Of a DNA stretch of 64,000 bases, positions 10,740 to 23,800 are shown piece after piece. The stretch spans positions 112,639,601-112,703,600 of the forward strand of contig NC_083339.1 in NCBI RefSeq assembly GCF_019175385.1, in the 5' to 3' direction. The notes beneath the pieces were generated by a model that saw only the letters and a program-made list of their open reading frames with translations, was not told the origin of the DNA and did not search any database. The stretch is from Lycium barbarum (taxonomy: Eukaryota > Streptophyta > Magnoliopsida > Solanales > Solanaceae). Position 1 is the stretch's first letter. Each line of letters begins with the position of its first letter. The translations under genes were made by a program, and so were the position numbers.

Positions 10740-13700
10740 AAAAGGGAAATGGTATCTAGATAGTGCGTGTTCCAGTCACACGACAGGCGACAAAAGCTTG
10801 TTCAAATCAGTCGCAGACTTTGATGGAGGACTGGTTACTTTTGGTGACAACTCAACAGGAACAGTAATTGGTACATGAACTATTTCTTTTAATAATTCTT
10901 GTGTTATCTCTAATGTATATCTTGTTGAAGGACTCAAATATAACCTCTTAAGTATCAGTCAGCTATGTGATTCTGATTTAGAGGTAAGATTCAAAAAGAC
11001 TGGCTGTGTTATAGAAGACAAAACTGGAAAAGAAATTCTTCCTGGCAGCAGAACAAGAAATGTGTATGTGCTTGACTCTGTTAAAAGTCCAGCTGGACAC
11101 ATTTGTTTGGCTTCAATGGGAGAATATCCTTGGTTTTGGCACAAGAGACTTAGACATGCTAGCATGCGGCTAATTGAAAAATTAGCCAAACACGATTTGG
11201 TCTTAGGCCTGCCTAAGATAAATTATTCAAAAGATCATATTTGCGATGCTTGTCAGAAAGGTAAGCAAACAAGAAATTCTTTTAATTACAAAGATATTGT
11301 ATCCACTTCTAAACCATTGCAGCTTCTACATATGGACCTTGTTGGTCCTACTAGAACTGCTAGCATTGGAGGAAAGAGGTATGCTTTCGTTATCGTTGAT
11401 GATTTCTCTCGTTTTACCTGGGTTATATTTCTTGCTCATAAAGATGATACTATAAAGAATTTTAAGTTTTTCTGTGAGAAAATTCAGTGTGACAAAGGAT
11501 ACTACATTACTTCCATAAGGAGTGATCATGGAGGAGAATTTGAAAACAAGGCTTTTGAGGAGTTCTGCAATGAACAAAGTTGCGCTCATAATTTTTCCTC
11601 ATCAAGATCTCCTCAGCAAAATGGTGTCGTTGAAAGAAATAACAGAACCTTAGAAGACATGGCTAGAACAATGATATTAGAACACAATCTGCCACATCAC
11701 TTTTGGGCAGAAGCTATAAGCACAGCATGTCATGTATTGAACAGGTGTCTGATTCGACCCATTCTACAGAAAACCCCGTATAAGCTATGGAATGGTAAGA
11801 AACCCAATATTAGTTATTTTCACTCATTTGGGTGCAAATGTTTTGTGCACAATAATGGAAAGGACAACATTGGTAAGTTTGATCCTAGAAGTGATGAAGG
11901 TATTTTTGTTGGCTACTCTAATAATAGCATATCCTATAGAATTTTTAATAAACATACTAAATCTATTGAAGAATCTGTTCATGTTATTTTTGATGACACT
12001 AATCGTTTGATTGAGAAAGAAAGAATTGCAGATGAAGATGTTTGCCAACCTTCAGTCACTATGACTACTCCTTCAACTGATCAAAATCTCTCTTTAAGAG
12101 AAACTACCTCTGCTGATGAGTCGACCAATCTTACAATTGGACCTATTCCAAACGAATGGAGGAGTGAGCCTGATTATCCTAAGAAGTTTGTCATTGGAGA
12201 AATAAATGAAGGAATGAAGACTCGAGCTTCTTGTAAAAATAATGCAACTTTGGCTCTTATATCTCAACTCGAGCCAAAAAAAGTAGATGAGGCTTTAAAG
12301 GATGATCATTGGATAAAAGCGATGAAAGAAGAACTAGATCAGTTTGAAAAGAATAGAGTATGGAATTTAGTTCCCATGCCTGAAAAAGGTTCAGTAATAG
12401 GAACTAAATGGGTTTTCAAAAACAAGTTAAATGAAGCAGGCGAAGTTGTGAGAAACAAAGCACGACTGGTTGCCCAAGGCTGCTCACAATAGGAAGGAGT
12501 CGACTATGATGAAACATTTGCTCCTGTTGCACGGTTAGAATCTATTTGAATTCTGTTTGCTTATGCTGCCTTTAAAGGCTTTAAACTATTTCAAATGAAT
12601 GTTAAAAGTGCTTTCTTAAATGGATTCATTGAAGAAGAGGTCTTTGTAAAACAGCCACCTGGTTTTGAAAATCCCAAATTCCCATATCATGTGTTCAAAC
12701 TAAGGTGCCGTTTGGCCATAAATACCAAAAACAAATTCATTTTTTTTGGAATTTTTGAAGTTGGAGTTGGAGTTGTGTTTGACCATAGTTTTTGAAATTG
12801 TAGTTTTTGGTGAAATGTAATTGTAAAAAAGTGATTTTTTTTAAAAACATTTTTTTTGAGTTTTTAGTACTCCGGAATACAACTTCAAGTTGTATTCGGA
12901 ATATTTATCGCCAAAGGCCCAAAAGTGAAAAAAAAATCCAAAATACAGTGAATAATGTTTATGGCCAAACGACACCTAAGTAAGGCGTTATATGGTCTTA
13001 AACAAGCTCCTAGAGCTTGGTATGATCGACTAAGCACCTTCCTAGTGGAACATGGATTCTCTAGAGGAAAGATTGATACAATTTTTTTATTAAAAGATCT
13101 TCCTCTGGAAATCTAATTATACAGTTCTATGTTGATGATATTATTTTTGGAAGTTCTAACCCTTCTTTGTGTAAGGAATTTTCTGATCTCATGCAAAGTG
13201 AATTTGAAATGAGCATTATGGGCAAACTAACATTCTTCTTGGGACTTCAAATCTATCAATCTGACAAAGGAATATTTATTTGTCAAAGTAAGTATACAAA
13301 GGAGCTTGATCACAAATTTGGTCTAAGTGATGCTAAAGCAATGAAAATTCCTATGAGTCCCACTTGATCGATTGACAAAGATGATACAGGTAAGGCAGTT
13401 GATGAGACTAAATATAGAGGAATGATAGGCTCTTTACTGTATCTTACTGCTAGTCGACCAGATATCATGTTTAGTGTGTGCAAATGTGCTCGTTTTCAGT
13501 CAGCTCCTAAGGAATCTCATCTCAGTGCTGTAAAACGAATAATTAGATACTTACTTGGAACAATATCCTATGGATTATGGTATCCCAAAACTAATCCGTT
13601 CAAACTAGAAGGATTCTCTGATGCTGACTTTGCAGGTGATAAAAATGATACAAAAAGTACAAGTGGTTCCTGCCAACTGCTTTGAAAATTACTAATTTCT

Positions 13701-14038
13701 TGGCATAGCAAGAAACAAGGATGTGTTTCACTTTCTACTACTGAAGCTGAATATATTGCTGTTGGGCAATGCTGTGCTCAACTTCTATGGATGGTGCATC
13801 AACTAAGTGATTATGATCTGTTATTTAAGCCTGTTAAAATTTTCTGTGATAATTCTAGTGCTATATATCTGTCAAAAAATCCTATGCATCACTCTAGAGC
13901 AAAGAATATAGCTATTAAACATCATTTTATTAGAGATCATTTTATCAATAGGTCTATTGAATTACAGTTTGTCTCCACTGAAAATCAACTTGCTGATATT
14001 TTTACAAAACCCTGACTAGAAGAAAGATTTTGCATGCT
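10740..14038 (+). pseudogene. Copia pol: protease, integrase, RT and RNase H, disrupted
   Basis: The protease shows WYLDSACSSHTTGDKSLF at 10750. Integrase (11062-12000) has the H-H-C-C zinc finger (HKRLRHASM then CDACQKGK) and the catalytic MDLVGP, RSDHGGEFEN and QNGVVERNNRTLE segments. RT begins with HWIKAMKEELDQFEKNRVW and includes KARLVAQGCSQ, then a stop at 12490, FLNGFIEEEVFVKQPPGFE and, after the [19 protein letters not shown]. The catalytic YVDDIIFGSS is near 13130 in a shifted frame. RNase H includes GFSDADFAGD, STTEAEYIA and a terminal QLADIFTKP. Stops at 10876, 12490, 12547, 13366, 13683 and 14013 and a frameshift near 13110 disable it. Confidence 0.93.
12704..12976. mobile_element. 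Tourist-like MITE inside Copia RT (273 bp)
   Basis: It begins GGTGCCGTTTGGCCATAAA and ends TTTATGGCCAAACGACACC. TAA lies on both sides (12701-12703 and 12977-12979), the PIF/Harbinger target. Removing the element and one TAA restores the RT frame as [20 protein letters not shown]. The interior is T-rich with no coding. The flanks also allow a 5-bp CTAAG duplication if the ends are set two bases in, so family assignment is less certain than the insertion itself. Confidence 0.88.
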
Positions 14039-14293
14039 TAGAGAATCTTTAGAAATTATTGATAAGCCTGTCTAACTGCGTTAACCGCCTCTTCTCTTTT
14101 CCCTTCTTTACGCCTTCTCATAAAACTTATTATTACTCTTTCCCGTCTTTTCTTTTCTACCGTCTCTTCATCTTTCCGCTTTTCCATAAACCTTTCTTCT
14201 TTCATGACCTTTCACCACCCCCAAAATCTCCATTAAAATTATCCTCTCTCCTATTCCTCTTCACTCAACCATCTTTCTCTCTTCTTCAAAACA

Positions 14294-15728
14294 TGGCCAA
14301 AACATAGAAACCCACGTCTCTTTCCACTCGCAAAAGCTCTAGAAACAAGAATAAGGGCAAAGCTTCATCTCCTGTTAAGATAAATTTTGAAGGAACTGGT
14401 TCCTCTCCCCACAACTCCGCCAATACTTTATCCTTTCCATCCTCAAGTAAACGTGACCATGCAGATGAGGAATATGGTGAGTCTTTCAAGAAATTTAAGT
14501 TTGACTATGAAAATGCCTTTCTTGACCGCCAAAACTTCTAGTCCAGTCCAAATTCTGACCGATTTCACTCTCTTAAAGGAAATCATTTGCTCATGGTCGA
14601 ATTGTGGATTTTGATGTTATTTCTTCGTTGCATTGTCATATTCAACAATTTTTCGACTTTCAAGGCTGGGTAAATCTCTTCTCCTATGCTCCTCCTCGAG
14701 TTTATGAACACCATATTCACTTATTTTATGCAAATCTTACAGTCACTAAGGATGACGAACTTGAAACCCTTGTATTTGGCACCCGTATTTTGGTTGATAA
14801 CTCTGGTTTTGATGAGATGTTTCATATCAAAAGCTCTAGTGTTTTCGCTTTATCTCGTACCTCATGGCCGTCAGATTTTGAGGTCTCCTATGAACAAGCC
14901 AAAAGGTCTATTTCTCTTGAGTCGACTGGTTCTTTGCCCCCTCATTTGGGCCCCAAACATTTGTCCTTTGAAACCCGTGTACTTGCTCATATTGTTGCTA
15001 CCACCATCTTGCCCCGTGTAGGGTCATTGTCAACTCTCACTCAGCGTGATACTCTTCTTACTTACTGTCTGGTTAACAAGAGTAAGCTTCATCTCTCCTC
15101 ACTTGTCATGAACCACATGTTAGAATCCGCTTCTGATCCCTCTAATTTGCCTTATGGTATGCTTATTACTCGCATTATGGAAGCCCATCATGTTAATCTT
15201 GATGACCACCCTCCTATTCTTATCAAACAATGTTATGATTCTTGAGCATTTGTCGGTATGAGTATGTTTGTATTGATGACGCTTGGGTTCTAAAGAAGGA
15301 AATGAATAAAGAACCTGAGAGCCCTTGTCCTCCTATCTTCCCATCCAAACCTTCCTCCTCGAACCCCTTCTGTTGATCACTCTTCTGATGTACTCACTAG
15401 ACTTTCAGCTCTTGATGACAAGCTTGATTCCCTCAAATATCTCCTTGTGTCCACTCACTTTCATATAGAAAAAGTCAGGGATGTATCTAAAGAGACAGGT
15501 GCTGATGTTGCTCGACTGCGTATAAAGATTGATGGTGGCTTAAAGGAAGCAGGTAAGTTGGCTACCAAATTGCAAGGAAGTGTTGATGGTCTTCCTGCCA
15601 AGTTGACTGCAACTCTGGATGCCATGAAAGATACTACGGTTAACACCTTAGCATACTTCCTTAGGCCCTTTGCACAACAGCAACAGGCGGAACAGCAGGA
15701 GCAACATTCTGAGGGGGAGCAGGATTAG
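14294..15728 (+). pseudogene. Extra 3' ORF of the Copia element (plant transposon protein-like, coiled coil)
   Basis: It starts MAKT then a stop, then a basic Ser/Arg/Lys stretch and an acidic part. The main open part (14604-15245) includes HIHLFYANLTVTKDDELETL, a long helical middle and HLGPKHLSFETRVLAHIVAT. This resembles the putative plant transposon protein domain found in SIRE and Tat elements. The tail 15447-15728 is a predicted coiled coil ending in a Gln/Glu-rich stretch. In SIRE elements the ORF in this position has been called envelope-like; no clear membrane segment or signal peptide is seen here. Stops at 14306, 14539 and 15243 break it. Confidence 0.7.
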
Positions 15729-15963
15729 TTGTGTTTTGACCTGCTAGTATTAGACAATTTTTGGTTTTGGACATAAGTCCCTCTTAACTCTGTTTTTGTG
15801 TTATGACCTGTTAGAACTAGGCTTTGTTTTGAGGCTATCTGATCAGCCTTCTTTGCACCCCTTGGTGCTGGTCTATCCAGCCATTTGATCTAACCGTATT
15901 ATCCTTATTGTTTGTATATTATCTTTTTGGTTTTGCTGTGTGCCCTTCTTTTTGATTGATGCC

Positions 15964-16130
15964 AAAAGGGGAGAAAAGGCAAGCATACAAGTCTGGATGA
16001 GTCAGCCATTTAGGGGGAGAAGTCAACTGCTCAGGGGGAGCATTATTCATGCATTAGACTCACCTAGTTAAAACAGGGAAATTGACTACACTTTGAGTAT
16101 TTTTTTTGTCATCATCAAAAAGAGGGAGAT
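15964..16130 (+). other. Repeated polypurine tracts before the 3' LTR
   Basis: Four purine runs precede the LTR: AAAAGGGGAGAAAAGG (15964), AGGGGGAGAAG (16013), AGGGGGAGC (16033) and AAAAAGAGGGAGAT ending at 16130. The last abuts the LTR and should prime plus-strand synthesis. Multiple such tracts are a known trait of SIRE-type elements. Confidence 0.8.
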
Positions 16131-17111
16131 TGTTAGTGTTATGATTTTAATGATGACAAATTATTGTGTAGGTACTATACTCAAAGGCTCAATCAAGCCC
16201 AGTGGACAGAAAAACCCAATAGACAAAAGAAGGTTTAGTCGGCTGAAAAGGAGTACAAGCTCAAGTCGGCTGCATGAGGAAAGAAATTCCAGGCATGAAG
16301 AAAATAAGCTCTTGCTTATTTTTTGGAACAAGGATCAAAGTTTATTCAAGCAATCAAATCGACATAATTATGAAAATTCAAGTATTAAATCAAATTGACA
16401 TATACAAGGAAACAAGTACCATTCAAACAAGGCAAATGGCGCATAAGGAAAGCAACAGCTGTACAACATTGACTATGCATCAAGAATGTGTAAGGAAACA
16501 AGTATCGTCTAAATAAGGGTGATGACAAAGAAGGGAAGAAACGTTACAACATTAATGAGCTCTTGCTTTATTCTTGGAAATTAGGATCCTCAGTATTCCT
16601 AATTTACAGGATCAATTCTCTTGGGTTGACATCTCTGCTGGAAAAGAGTCTAACGGCTAGTCACTTGAAGACTATATATTCAAGACTCTAGAGACGAAGA
16701 AAAAAACATACTTCGGTCTCATACTCTCAAGTTCTCTACTTTACTTTTCACAAACATTGTACTCCTGAGTGATATAGTATAAACAAAAAGAAAAAAGAGA
16801 TATAGTATAGTTTGTGAGGCATTGTATCAAAAAGATTACGAGTGTTTGAGTGTAGACATAGGAGCTCAATTCAAACAAACCATTGTACCAATCCACTTAC
16901 AAAAAGCTGCAGAGAACTCCCTTGGAACCCAAGGGGACTGGACTAGGATTCGCGTTGAATCTGAACCAGTATAAAATACTTGGTGACAATATTTACTTTC
17001 TGCACCTTTATTACTGCATTACTTTATAGTGGACTAAGGTTCCAAGTTAGTCGACTGTTTGAGCGAAAAAGTTACAATTCACCCCCCACCCCCTTCTCTC
17101 TTGCACTTTCA
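16131..17111 (+). repeat. Copia 3' LTR (981 bp)
   Basis: It runs from TGTTAGTGTT to CACTTTCA, followed by TTATT. It is colinear with the 5' LTR, with scattered substitutions and a C-rich expansion near 17085-17095. Confidence 0.93.
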
Positions 17112-17116
17112 TTATT

Positions 17117-19997
17117 AAGATTCAGACTTTTAAAAAACAACATACTTTAATAACTAAAATCTGAATAATTAAGATATAGTATTTCATTACAGACAAATAA
17201 ATAAGACCTTAGTACCAGGATCGGAATGAATTAATATCTATTTAGAACAAATAAATGATTGTAAAAAACGAAAATATACTTAAGGAAGTGAGTTATGAAT
17301 AATTCAATTCTTGACCCATTCTAAGTGAAAATAAATGGGGCCTATCGTTTATAAGATCAAGTTGAAAAAGAACTACCAAAATTCGGGTAAAGTTTAAAAT
17401 AGCTTGAGTCGCTTTACAAGTCGTATATTAGAGAGTACGCACGCACTTATACATATAATACATATGTAGAAATCATTTAATTTGTTAACACGTTCTTGAA
17501 GTCATCAATGAGCACGAGATTTATAGGATCATTTGAATTGTAGATTAGAAGTGGGAAAGGAAATTTAGAATTTAGAGACAGAGACGACTCAAACTTGAGA
17601 GGCATGTGGGAATGTGCATCGACTTCCAAATATCATGTGCACCTCCAACTTCTAATAAGCTAATAATAATAGAGTTTAATTTGTATACCCTCGGTGTAAA
17701 TAATTTATTAGGTCATTCAAAAGATATATATCTCTCCTTAAAATGTGAAATTTGAAATCTAAAAAATAAGACGTGTTACCTGTTATAACAAGTAAATAAG
17801 ACCTCAATGTATAAAAATTATTTACACCGGCTGTGCGTACTAAACCCATAATATATTAGTGCATTAATTATTGCTTCATACAATCTAAGTAAATGTACTT
17901 GTCTTGAGTTCAATCAGCATCCTTTTTTGGTTGCTTTATTTGCCAAACTAATTCGCAATTAAAGTAGGAAAATGTAAGTGGTGTCCTGCCTATGTAGCCG
18001 TTGAACCAAATGTATGAACTGAAATCCTTATAAAATGTAAACAAATAATTTGGATTTAAGTTAAATATACCGACAAAAAATCTTTTACATTGTTGTTAAT
18101 GTAATTTAATTGTTTACCGCGTGTTATTTGTCATTTTGTATGTTATCAATTAATATTTATTACAAAAATTTACTTGCAATTGCTTTTTAAGTGACTTGAT
18201 CACTTTATAAGCATTCTTTTACACCATTATTATAGAATTTAAACTCATAAAGTTTTAATAATTCAACTTTAACGTGAATATATCGACCAAGGAGTAATTA
18301 CAGCTGATAATTATGAGTAACATATTAATACAAAGTTACAAACCTTGATAGAGAATTTAAAAAGAATAGACTAAGAAATCTAACCAATTACAGGGAGGGC
18401 TAAAGAAAATAAAGTCCACCAAGTGAGGTAAACGTTCTATCACACAGTAGTATATATAAAACTTCGCACCTAATTAATATTGCCACAAAGGACAGTTTTA
18501 ATTGGAATGTCATATTTTATCATTTGAATTAAGCTTGGTCATAAATAAAAGAAAAAACATCAAACTAATTAGGAAGGTGGAGCTAGGTAATCTCTTTAAA
18601 TAAAAAAGCTACTAGTATTACAAAAGTAACTTGAAAGATATCTCTGGAAATTTTGCTGATAGAAAAGACGGCCAATTTTAAAAGTTTGTTTGAACGTTGT
18701 TGTTTTATCACTATCTGCATGCCAAGTATAGAGAAGTTTGTTAGGTGGCAATTAATAAGGTGATAGAAACACAATTGATGAGAAGTAAGAGAAGGAAATT
18801 AAAGAGAGTAAGCTACAATTAAAGATGCCAGCTGACGGAAAGGAAATTAAAGCTTGAAGAGAACCACATTGTATGATACACGTCACAAAAAATTGTGATG
18901 AGAAAAAATTTAGTCTTAATTAGAGGTTTCAAATATAGAAAAATCATGATAGAAAGCGGTTTTCTCTCTAAAATTTCTTGCAAAATTTGAACTAATTGAT
19001 CCAACAAATGCCCCAACGAGAAGAAAATGATAGAATATCAAGATCTTTTGATTTGTCATTATGATTATAATTAGTTGACTTCGGTTTCTCTAAAACTGTG
19101 AAACTAATAATAATTACACTTGAAAATGGCAAAGGAGTAAATGGCTAGCTGTAGTGCATATGCGAGTTTGATCATAGGTTAGATTTTACATCCTCCGGTT
19201 GGCGTATGTTAAAAAATGCAACCCCTATTAGGTTATATGTCTACATGCAAGGATTTTTTTGATGATTTTGCACGTAATTACGATAGATTGTTTTTTCTTC
19301 AAAAGAGTTTGACCAAGATCTAGCAGTGAAATGTGGAAACAACATCACTTGAGTCTGAACTTTGGGATTACTTTATTAGTGGAATTAATTTGATTTTGCA
19401 CCTTATAATCTCTTTCCGATCCCTGTATAATTTTTAAGAAAAGATAATATTTCTAAGCTACCAATCTTCACATTGTAACTTATATACATCCTTACAGTCA
19501 ATTTTTCTCAAATTAAACTCATATTTAAATTATAGAAATTTATTATGAATTGACTAATTAATTTTAAACTCATTGTCCGCCTACTGAGCCCTCTTTCTTA
19601 TCTGGATTTGGAACCGGCTATATGACTAAGCTCAAGCTCCACAGACGGGATTTAGCAATAACATATGAATAAGATAGAAAATCAAAAGAAGTTCGTAATC
19701 GTTTTCTGAAGAGAAATATACATAACTACCCATTATTTAGGACAAATAGTCTCATAAAACAATTTGGTGGAAATAAAATAAAACAATACATGAATCTGTG
19801 TTGATCAGCTTCAACATTCCCAATTCACGCAGACATTATAGTAAATTAATTTTCTAATTAGTACAAATAAGCATCATGCATTACCTGTTGGTTGCCACTT
19901 GCCATGTCGAGTGGATTATCTTTCTCAAGTCCTCTCATGCAAATGCGTGAGAGTTTGGAGTCAATGTACTTAATGATGATTTTCCAAATCGATCATA
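17117..19997. other. AT-rich intergenic DNA, no gene seen
   Basis: Short open frames on the minus strand (18583-18774, 18819-19016) have no family features and biased AT-rich composition. The only structured piece noticed is the MITE at 17674-17845. No RNA gene was recognised. Confidence 0.6.
17674..17845. mobile_element. Small MITE with GGTGTAAATAATTT inverted ends
   Basis: The left end reads GTTTAATTTGTATACC then CGGTGTAAATAATTT; the right end, reversed, reads GTTTAGTACGCACAGC then CGGTGTAAATAATTT. Length is 172 bp with no coding. The target duplication was not resolved. Confidence 0.6.
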
Positions 19998-20332
19998 CTC
20001 CCTCCCTTTCAAAATATTTGTTTACTTAGCCTTTTTTATACCCCTAAAGAAAACACTAACTCCCACAAAAAAATACTAATCCCTAAAGAAAACACTAACT
20101 CCCACAAAAAAATACTAACTTCTAGAAAAAAACTAAACTACTCTTAACTAATAAGGCTCTTGCTTATTTATTGTCTTGAGTAAATAGGGGCATATCTGAA
20201 AAAATAAAGTTAATTCCTTCTTGATTATATAAGTGGACACTTATTTTAAACCAAAATAGAAAGGCTAAGTGAACACTTATTTTAAACCAAAATAGAAAGG
20301 CTAAGTGGACGCTTATGCTGAACCGGAGGGAG
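19998..20332. mobile_element. Stowaway-like MITE (335 bp) with internal duplications
   Basis: It begins CTCCCTCCCTTTC and ends GAACCGGAGGGAG, with TA on both sides (19996-19997 and 20333-20334), as for Tc1/mariner Stowaway elements. Inside, a segment with AAAGAAAACACTAACTCCC is repeated in tandem (about 20045-20115). Another with AACACTTATTTTAAACC is repeated at about 20230-20305. Confidence 0.88.
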
Positions 20333-20334
20333 TA

Positions 20335-20874
20335 ACTTTATTTCGAGGTTTAATTATTTACGTACGGAGCACACTGCATTGCATTTCATTATTCATCTCC
20401 AATTGATTACTGATTAGCTGATTATCTGATTCTATGTCTACTAATATCTGATTATCTGAGTACATGACTTTACTTGGTACTTTTACACTCTTTAACTAGT
20501 TATTTGTTCGGTTATGAGTTAAGGCAATTGGTAAGGTAAAAAGGGAACTTTTTCATTACTTCGTCACTGCTTCTTTCGTTGTCGGTCTTTGAGATATACT
20601 GAGTACACGTGCTTCCCGTACTCAGACTACACTTGCTACACTCTTTGTGGTGCAAATTCGGTTCCAAGTACGAGTGGACCCGAAGAGCTGCTTGAGTCTG
20701 AGACCATGATTACATAAAATTGTGGTGAGAGGCTTGGCTGATCGAGCACCCTTCTCCCCCAATTTTTCTTCAACCTTTTTATTATTCCTATCTTTTCTTT
20801 TAACCTTTCTATTATTCTTATCTTTTCTTTGTATTCAGACAGTGTATTAGTGGATTTTAGACTTGTATTGTACT
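20335..20874 (+). repeat. Truncated LTR fragment (R/U5-like part)
   Basis: The stretch around 20590-20710 (CTGAGTACACGTGC, CGTACTCAG, ACTACACTTGCTAC, GGTTCCAAGTACGAGTGG) resembles the hairpin-bearing 3' half of LTRs seen at 61340 and 52460. The rest of that LTR is not present. The fragment abuts the LTR starting at 20875. No gene is seen. Confidence 0.45.
20599..20625 (+). other. LTR hairpin variant, CTGAGTAC stem
   Basis: CTGAGTAC, 11-base loop, GTACTCAG: an 8-bp perfect stem. Compared with TCAGTAC/GTACTGA at 2282, the second stem base is G not C and its partner is C not G, a compensatory pair change. Confidence 0.65.
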
Positions 20875-23800
20875 TGTTGACACCCAATTTCGTCCCTCCT
20901 TTATTCTTATTTATTTCTTTGGGCTTCTAAATTTATGGACGAGCTAAATATTTTATTTTCACTATTATTTTTATTTGCTGCCACTATTAATATTGTTATC
21001 CCTCTTATTGCTTATATCTTCACTGTTTTACTATCAATGGTTTGTCATCATGACATTTTAGGATTTGTACCCGTTAAATTAATCATAAGTCAATATTTTA
21101 TTAAGTCCTTATTTTCTACTAATTGTCATCATAATATATATACAAGTTAATCACTTAGAAGTTGTAGAAGTTAATTACTAAAAAGCCCAAAAGAAATTAA
21201 TTAGAAGAAGAAAATACCCAACAATTTCAGCCCTTTCTTACGAGCCCAATTCGTGTATCTCCAGCCCATATTTTTCAACTCACTAGCCCACTATTTCTAA
21301 CTACCCGACCCGGCCCACTTTTTTTTTTAAAAAACTAATTCATTGTCCAAACCTAAAGGGAAAAACCCTAGCCGCACCTCTCTCTTTCTATTTCCCTCTC
21401 CCTTTCCCTTCATCTCTCTCTCTCTCTCTCAACCGACGCGAATGGAAAATTCGCAGAGAATTTTCGCAAACCCAGGCCATGCATGGCCATTTGAGGAAAA
21501 GGAAATTAATGGTCGGTCCTTTCTCCTTCAGAATTTCAACGGTTGAAGGTTTGGGTTTTTGTTTCTTTCGCTGTCCTCTGCTTGCGATCTGAAACGACTT
21601 TAATGGTTTTCGTCCATTTGTGAAGGGAAAATATTTTCTTTATCAATTCCTTTGTATTTCTCGAGTACAAGTTTCAAATGGATTTTGTCCATTTCTCTTT
21701 GTTCTAATCGAGTAAGTTGAAATACACACAAAACATCCAAACGTTGAACAAAAACCCCGCCCAAATTTTTTGAACCCCAGAAAACCCTAGAAATCCCCTA
21801 TAAATATTCGTTTCTTAATCGATTGGAGGGAGTTCTTTTTAGCCGCCTTAATCCCCTGAAAATATCAATGAATCTCATTGTTTCTTGATATTGATTTGAA
21901 AAAAAAAACATTTTATTTTACTCTGATACTGTGCATGCAAACTCGGAGATATTTATAGTCGAGGGTGGATCCGAGATTCACACCCCTATTCACTGCACCC
22001 AACAAAGGTGATTTTCCCTCCTTTAGTTATTTTAGTTAGTTTCTGTTTGATTACATTGCTGTTTTGCTTACATTTTAGTTAAGTTTGTAGTATTAGGATG
22101 TTTTTCCGTTGTTATTATCAGTGGATCAGCATGTCTGTTTGCGATTTACTTGTCAATTAGCAAAGTATGTGATAAAATGTTAGTTTGCATGACATGTTGG
22201 TTAAATGAGCATGTTTGGCTCAAATGCTATTTGTTCAAGTCAAGTAGGATTGTTAGGGATCTGTGTTTGCTCATGTTTATGTTAGATGCACAACACTGCT
22301 ATGACGCTGTAAATTTCTCATATAGCTTAGTAATTGCACAATAACAAAACTTGCTGAGATTAAGGCCTATAAGAGTTATATCTAGTTCGATATGGGATAA
22401 ATATGCATATTTGTGGTTCGAACTAATAAAGTAGAAATCTATGTTTGATTTGGTTCATTTTTTTTTTCTTATTTTGAGAAATCTGAGGTGCTAACTGACT
22501 TTATTGTGCGTTTGAATGATTTCTGGCCTCAATCTGTGTGTGTATGACATCCAAGTTAAGGACTTGTTCTCTTTGTTTGGTATTAGCTGAGTAACAAGCA
22601 GTTCAAGGGCCAAAGAGGTGCTCTTATGGGCCTGTGAGGTAGAGAATGGGCATCTCTTGGTGTTCATTCCTTCTTCCTCATCTTTGGACCAAAACTTAGT
22701 TTAATACCCATTACCTTATCCCTTAATGTATGTTAAAAATGATCTCATGCATTGCTAAAAGTCCATATGTACTTTAAGATTCAACTAAAAGGTGATGTTT
22801 GCCCAAATCTAAGTGATGAGCCCTAATTATCTAATATACACATGAGATGAACCCTCTCAGGTATTAATGGGTGTTGGAGAATTGGTTAGATGCATTCCTG
22901 TATTTATGCTGGTTTTGACCAAGTGATTTTGCTGATATGCATTTTGCTCTATCTGAGTGAAGAGTTCAATTTTGGAAAAAGGTTGAAGCTAGTCTGCTGG
23001 TTAGGATATGTTTATCAGCAGTCACTCTTTATTTAGTTCTTGGTCTGTTGCTCCCTATCAGTGCTGAAAACTACTGAAATAAGGAAAGGGGATTAGATAT
23101 TTGGCTGGTACACTTCTAGAGGGAGTGGGTAATCACTAAAAACAGTGAACCATTAGAGTTTAAATGATTAGTTGAAACATTTTGCTAAGTTACTAGACTT
23201 AATCCTTGTGCTTGGTTTGAAGCAGTTGTTGCTATGATATTCTGAATCACTGCAATTTACTGGTTACAATTGGGATTTTAGAACTGCTTCTATGATTGGT
23301 TGGACATTCGTTGTGTTGGCCCAGTGTCTTGATGCATTTTACGTGAACTTGTCACATGATTATGAGGGGGCTGATTAGAAATACTCCGATGCCATTTGCT
23401 TGCCAATTTTTCCCCAAATTAATATTGCTTTTGAGTGCTGTGTAGCAAAATGTTGCTGCTGCTATTCCCAGAGGAACACAACTGTATTCTTAGATCTATC
23501 ATCTCACGAGTATGTTTGATCTGTTGCTTCTAAAATTGCTATAACTGTTACCCATTTTTTTTTTTAAAAAAACTTCATCACCAACTGATTCACTCTTGAG
23601 GCTCTAAAAGATGCTGTCTTGATGCTTGATTTTGTTGCTGTATTTTCTTTGAACTTTATAGTAATCTTTTTTTTTTTTTTCACATGTACACTTTGGGAGC
23701 AAATTGGGGTCTTCGTAAAAGACTTTCGTTGCTACAAGAAGTCTCATTTTGAGACTTGATATTGCCGCTAGATTTAGAACTCTCATTTATTCCACATTGG

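Larger units (their letters stand above)
8022..17111 (+). mobile_element. Copia retrotransposon, SIRE/Maximus type, complete structure but mutated
   Basis: A 9.1-kb element flanked by TTATT at 8017-8021 and 17112-17116. Order: 5' LTR, tRNA-iMet PBS, gag, protease, integrase, RT, RNase H, extra ORF, repeated polypurine tracts, 3' LTR. Integrase before RT is the Copia order. The extra 3' ORF and multiple polypurine tracts point to SIRE/Maximus. The LTRs differ by scattered substitutions and small indels. Coding has frameshifts near 9605 and 13110, several stops and a MITE in RT, so it cannot act on its own. Confidence 0.93.

Noticed and set aside
14604..15245. Reading the Copia 3' ORF as a true envelope glycoprotein
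   Set aside because: No signal peptide, membrane anchor or cleavage site is visible; it looks more like the plant transposon protein domain plus coiled coil.
18583..19016. Two minus-strand ORFs of 63 and 65 codons in intergenic DNA
   Set aside because: Short, AT-driven, hydrophobic by composition, no start context or homologous motif recognised.
21343..21546. Small plus-strand ORF after a CT-rich leader, looking like the start of a host gene
   Set aside because: It lies inside the LTR 20875-24860, has no family features and no continuation with plausible exons.
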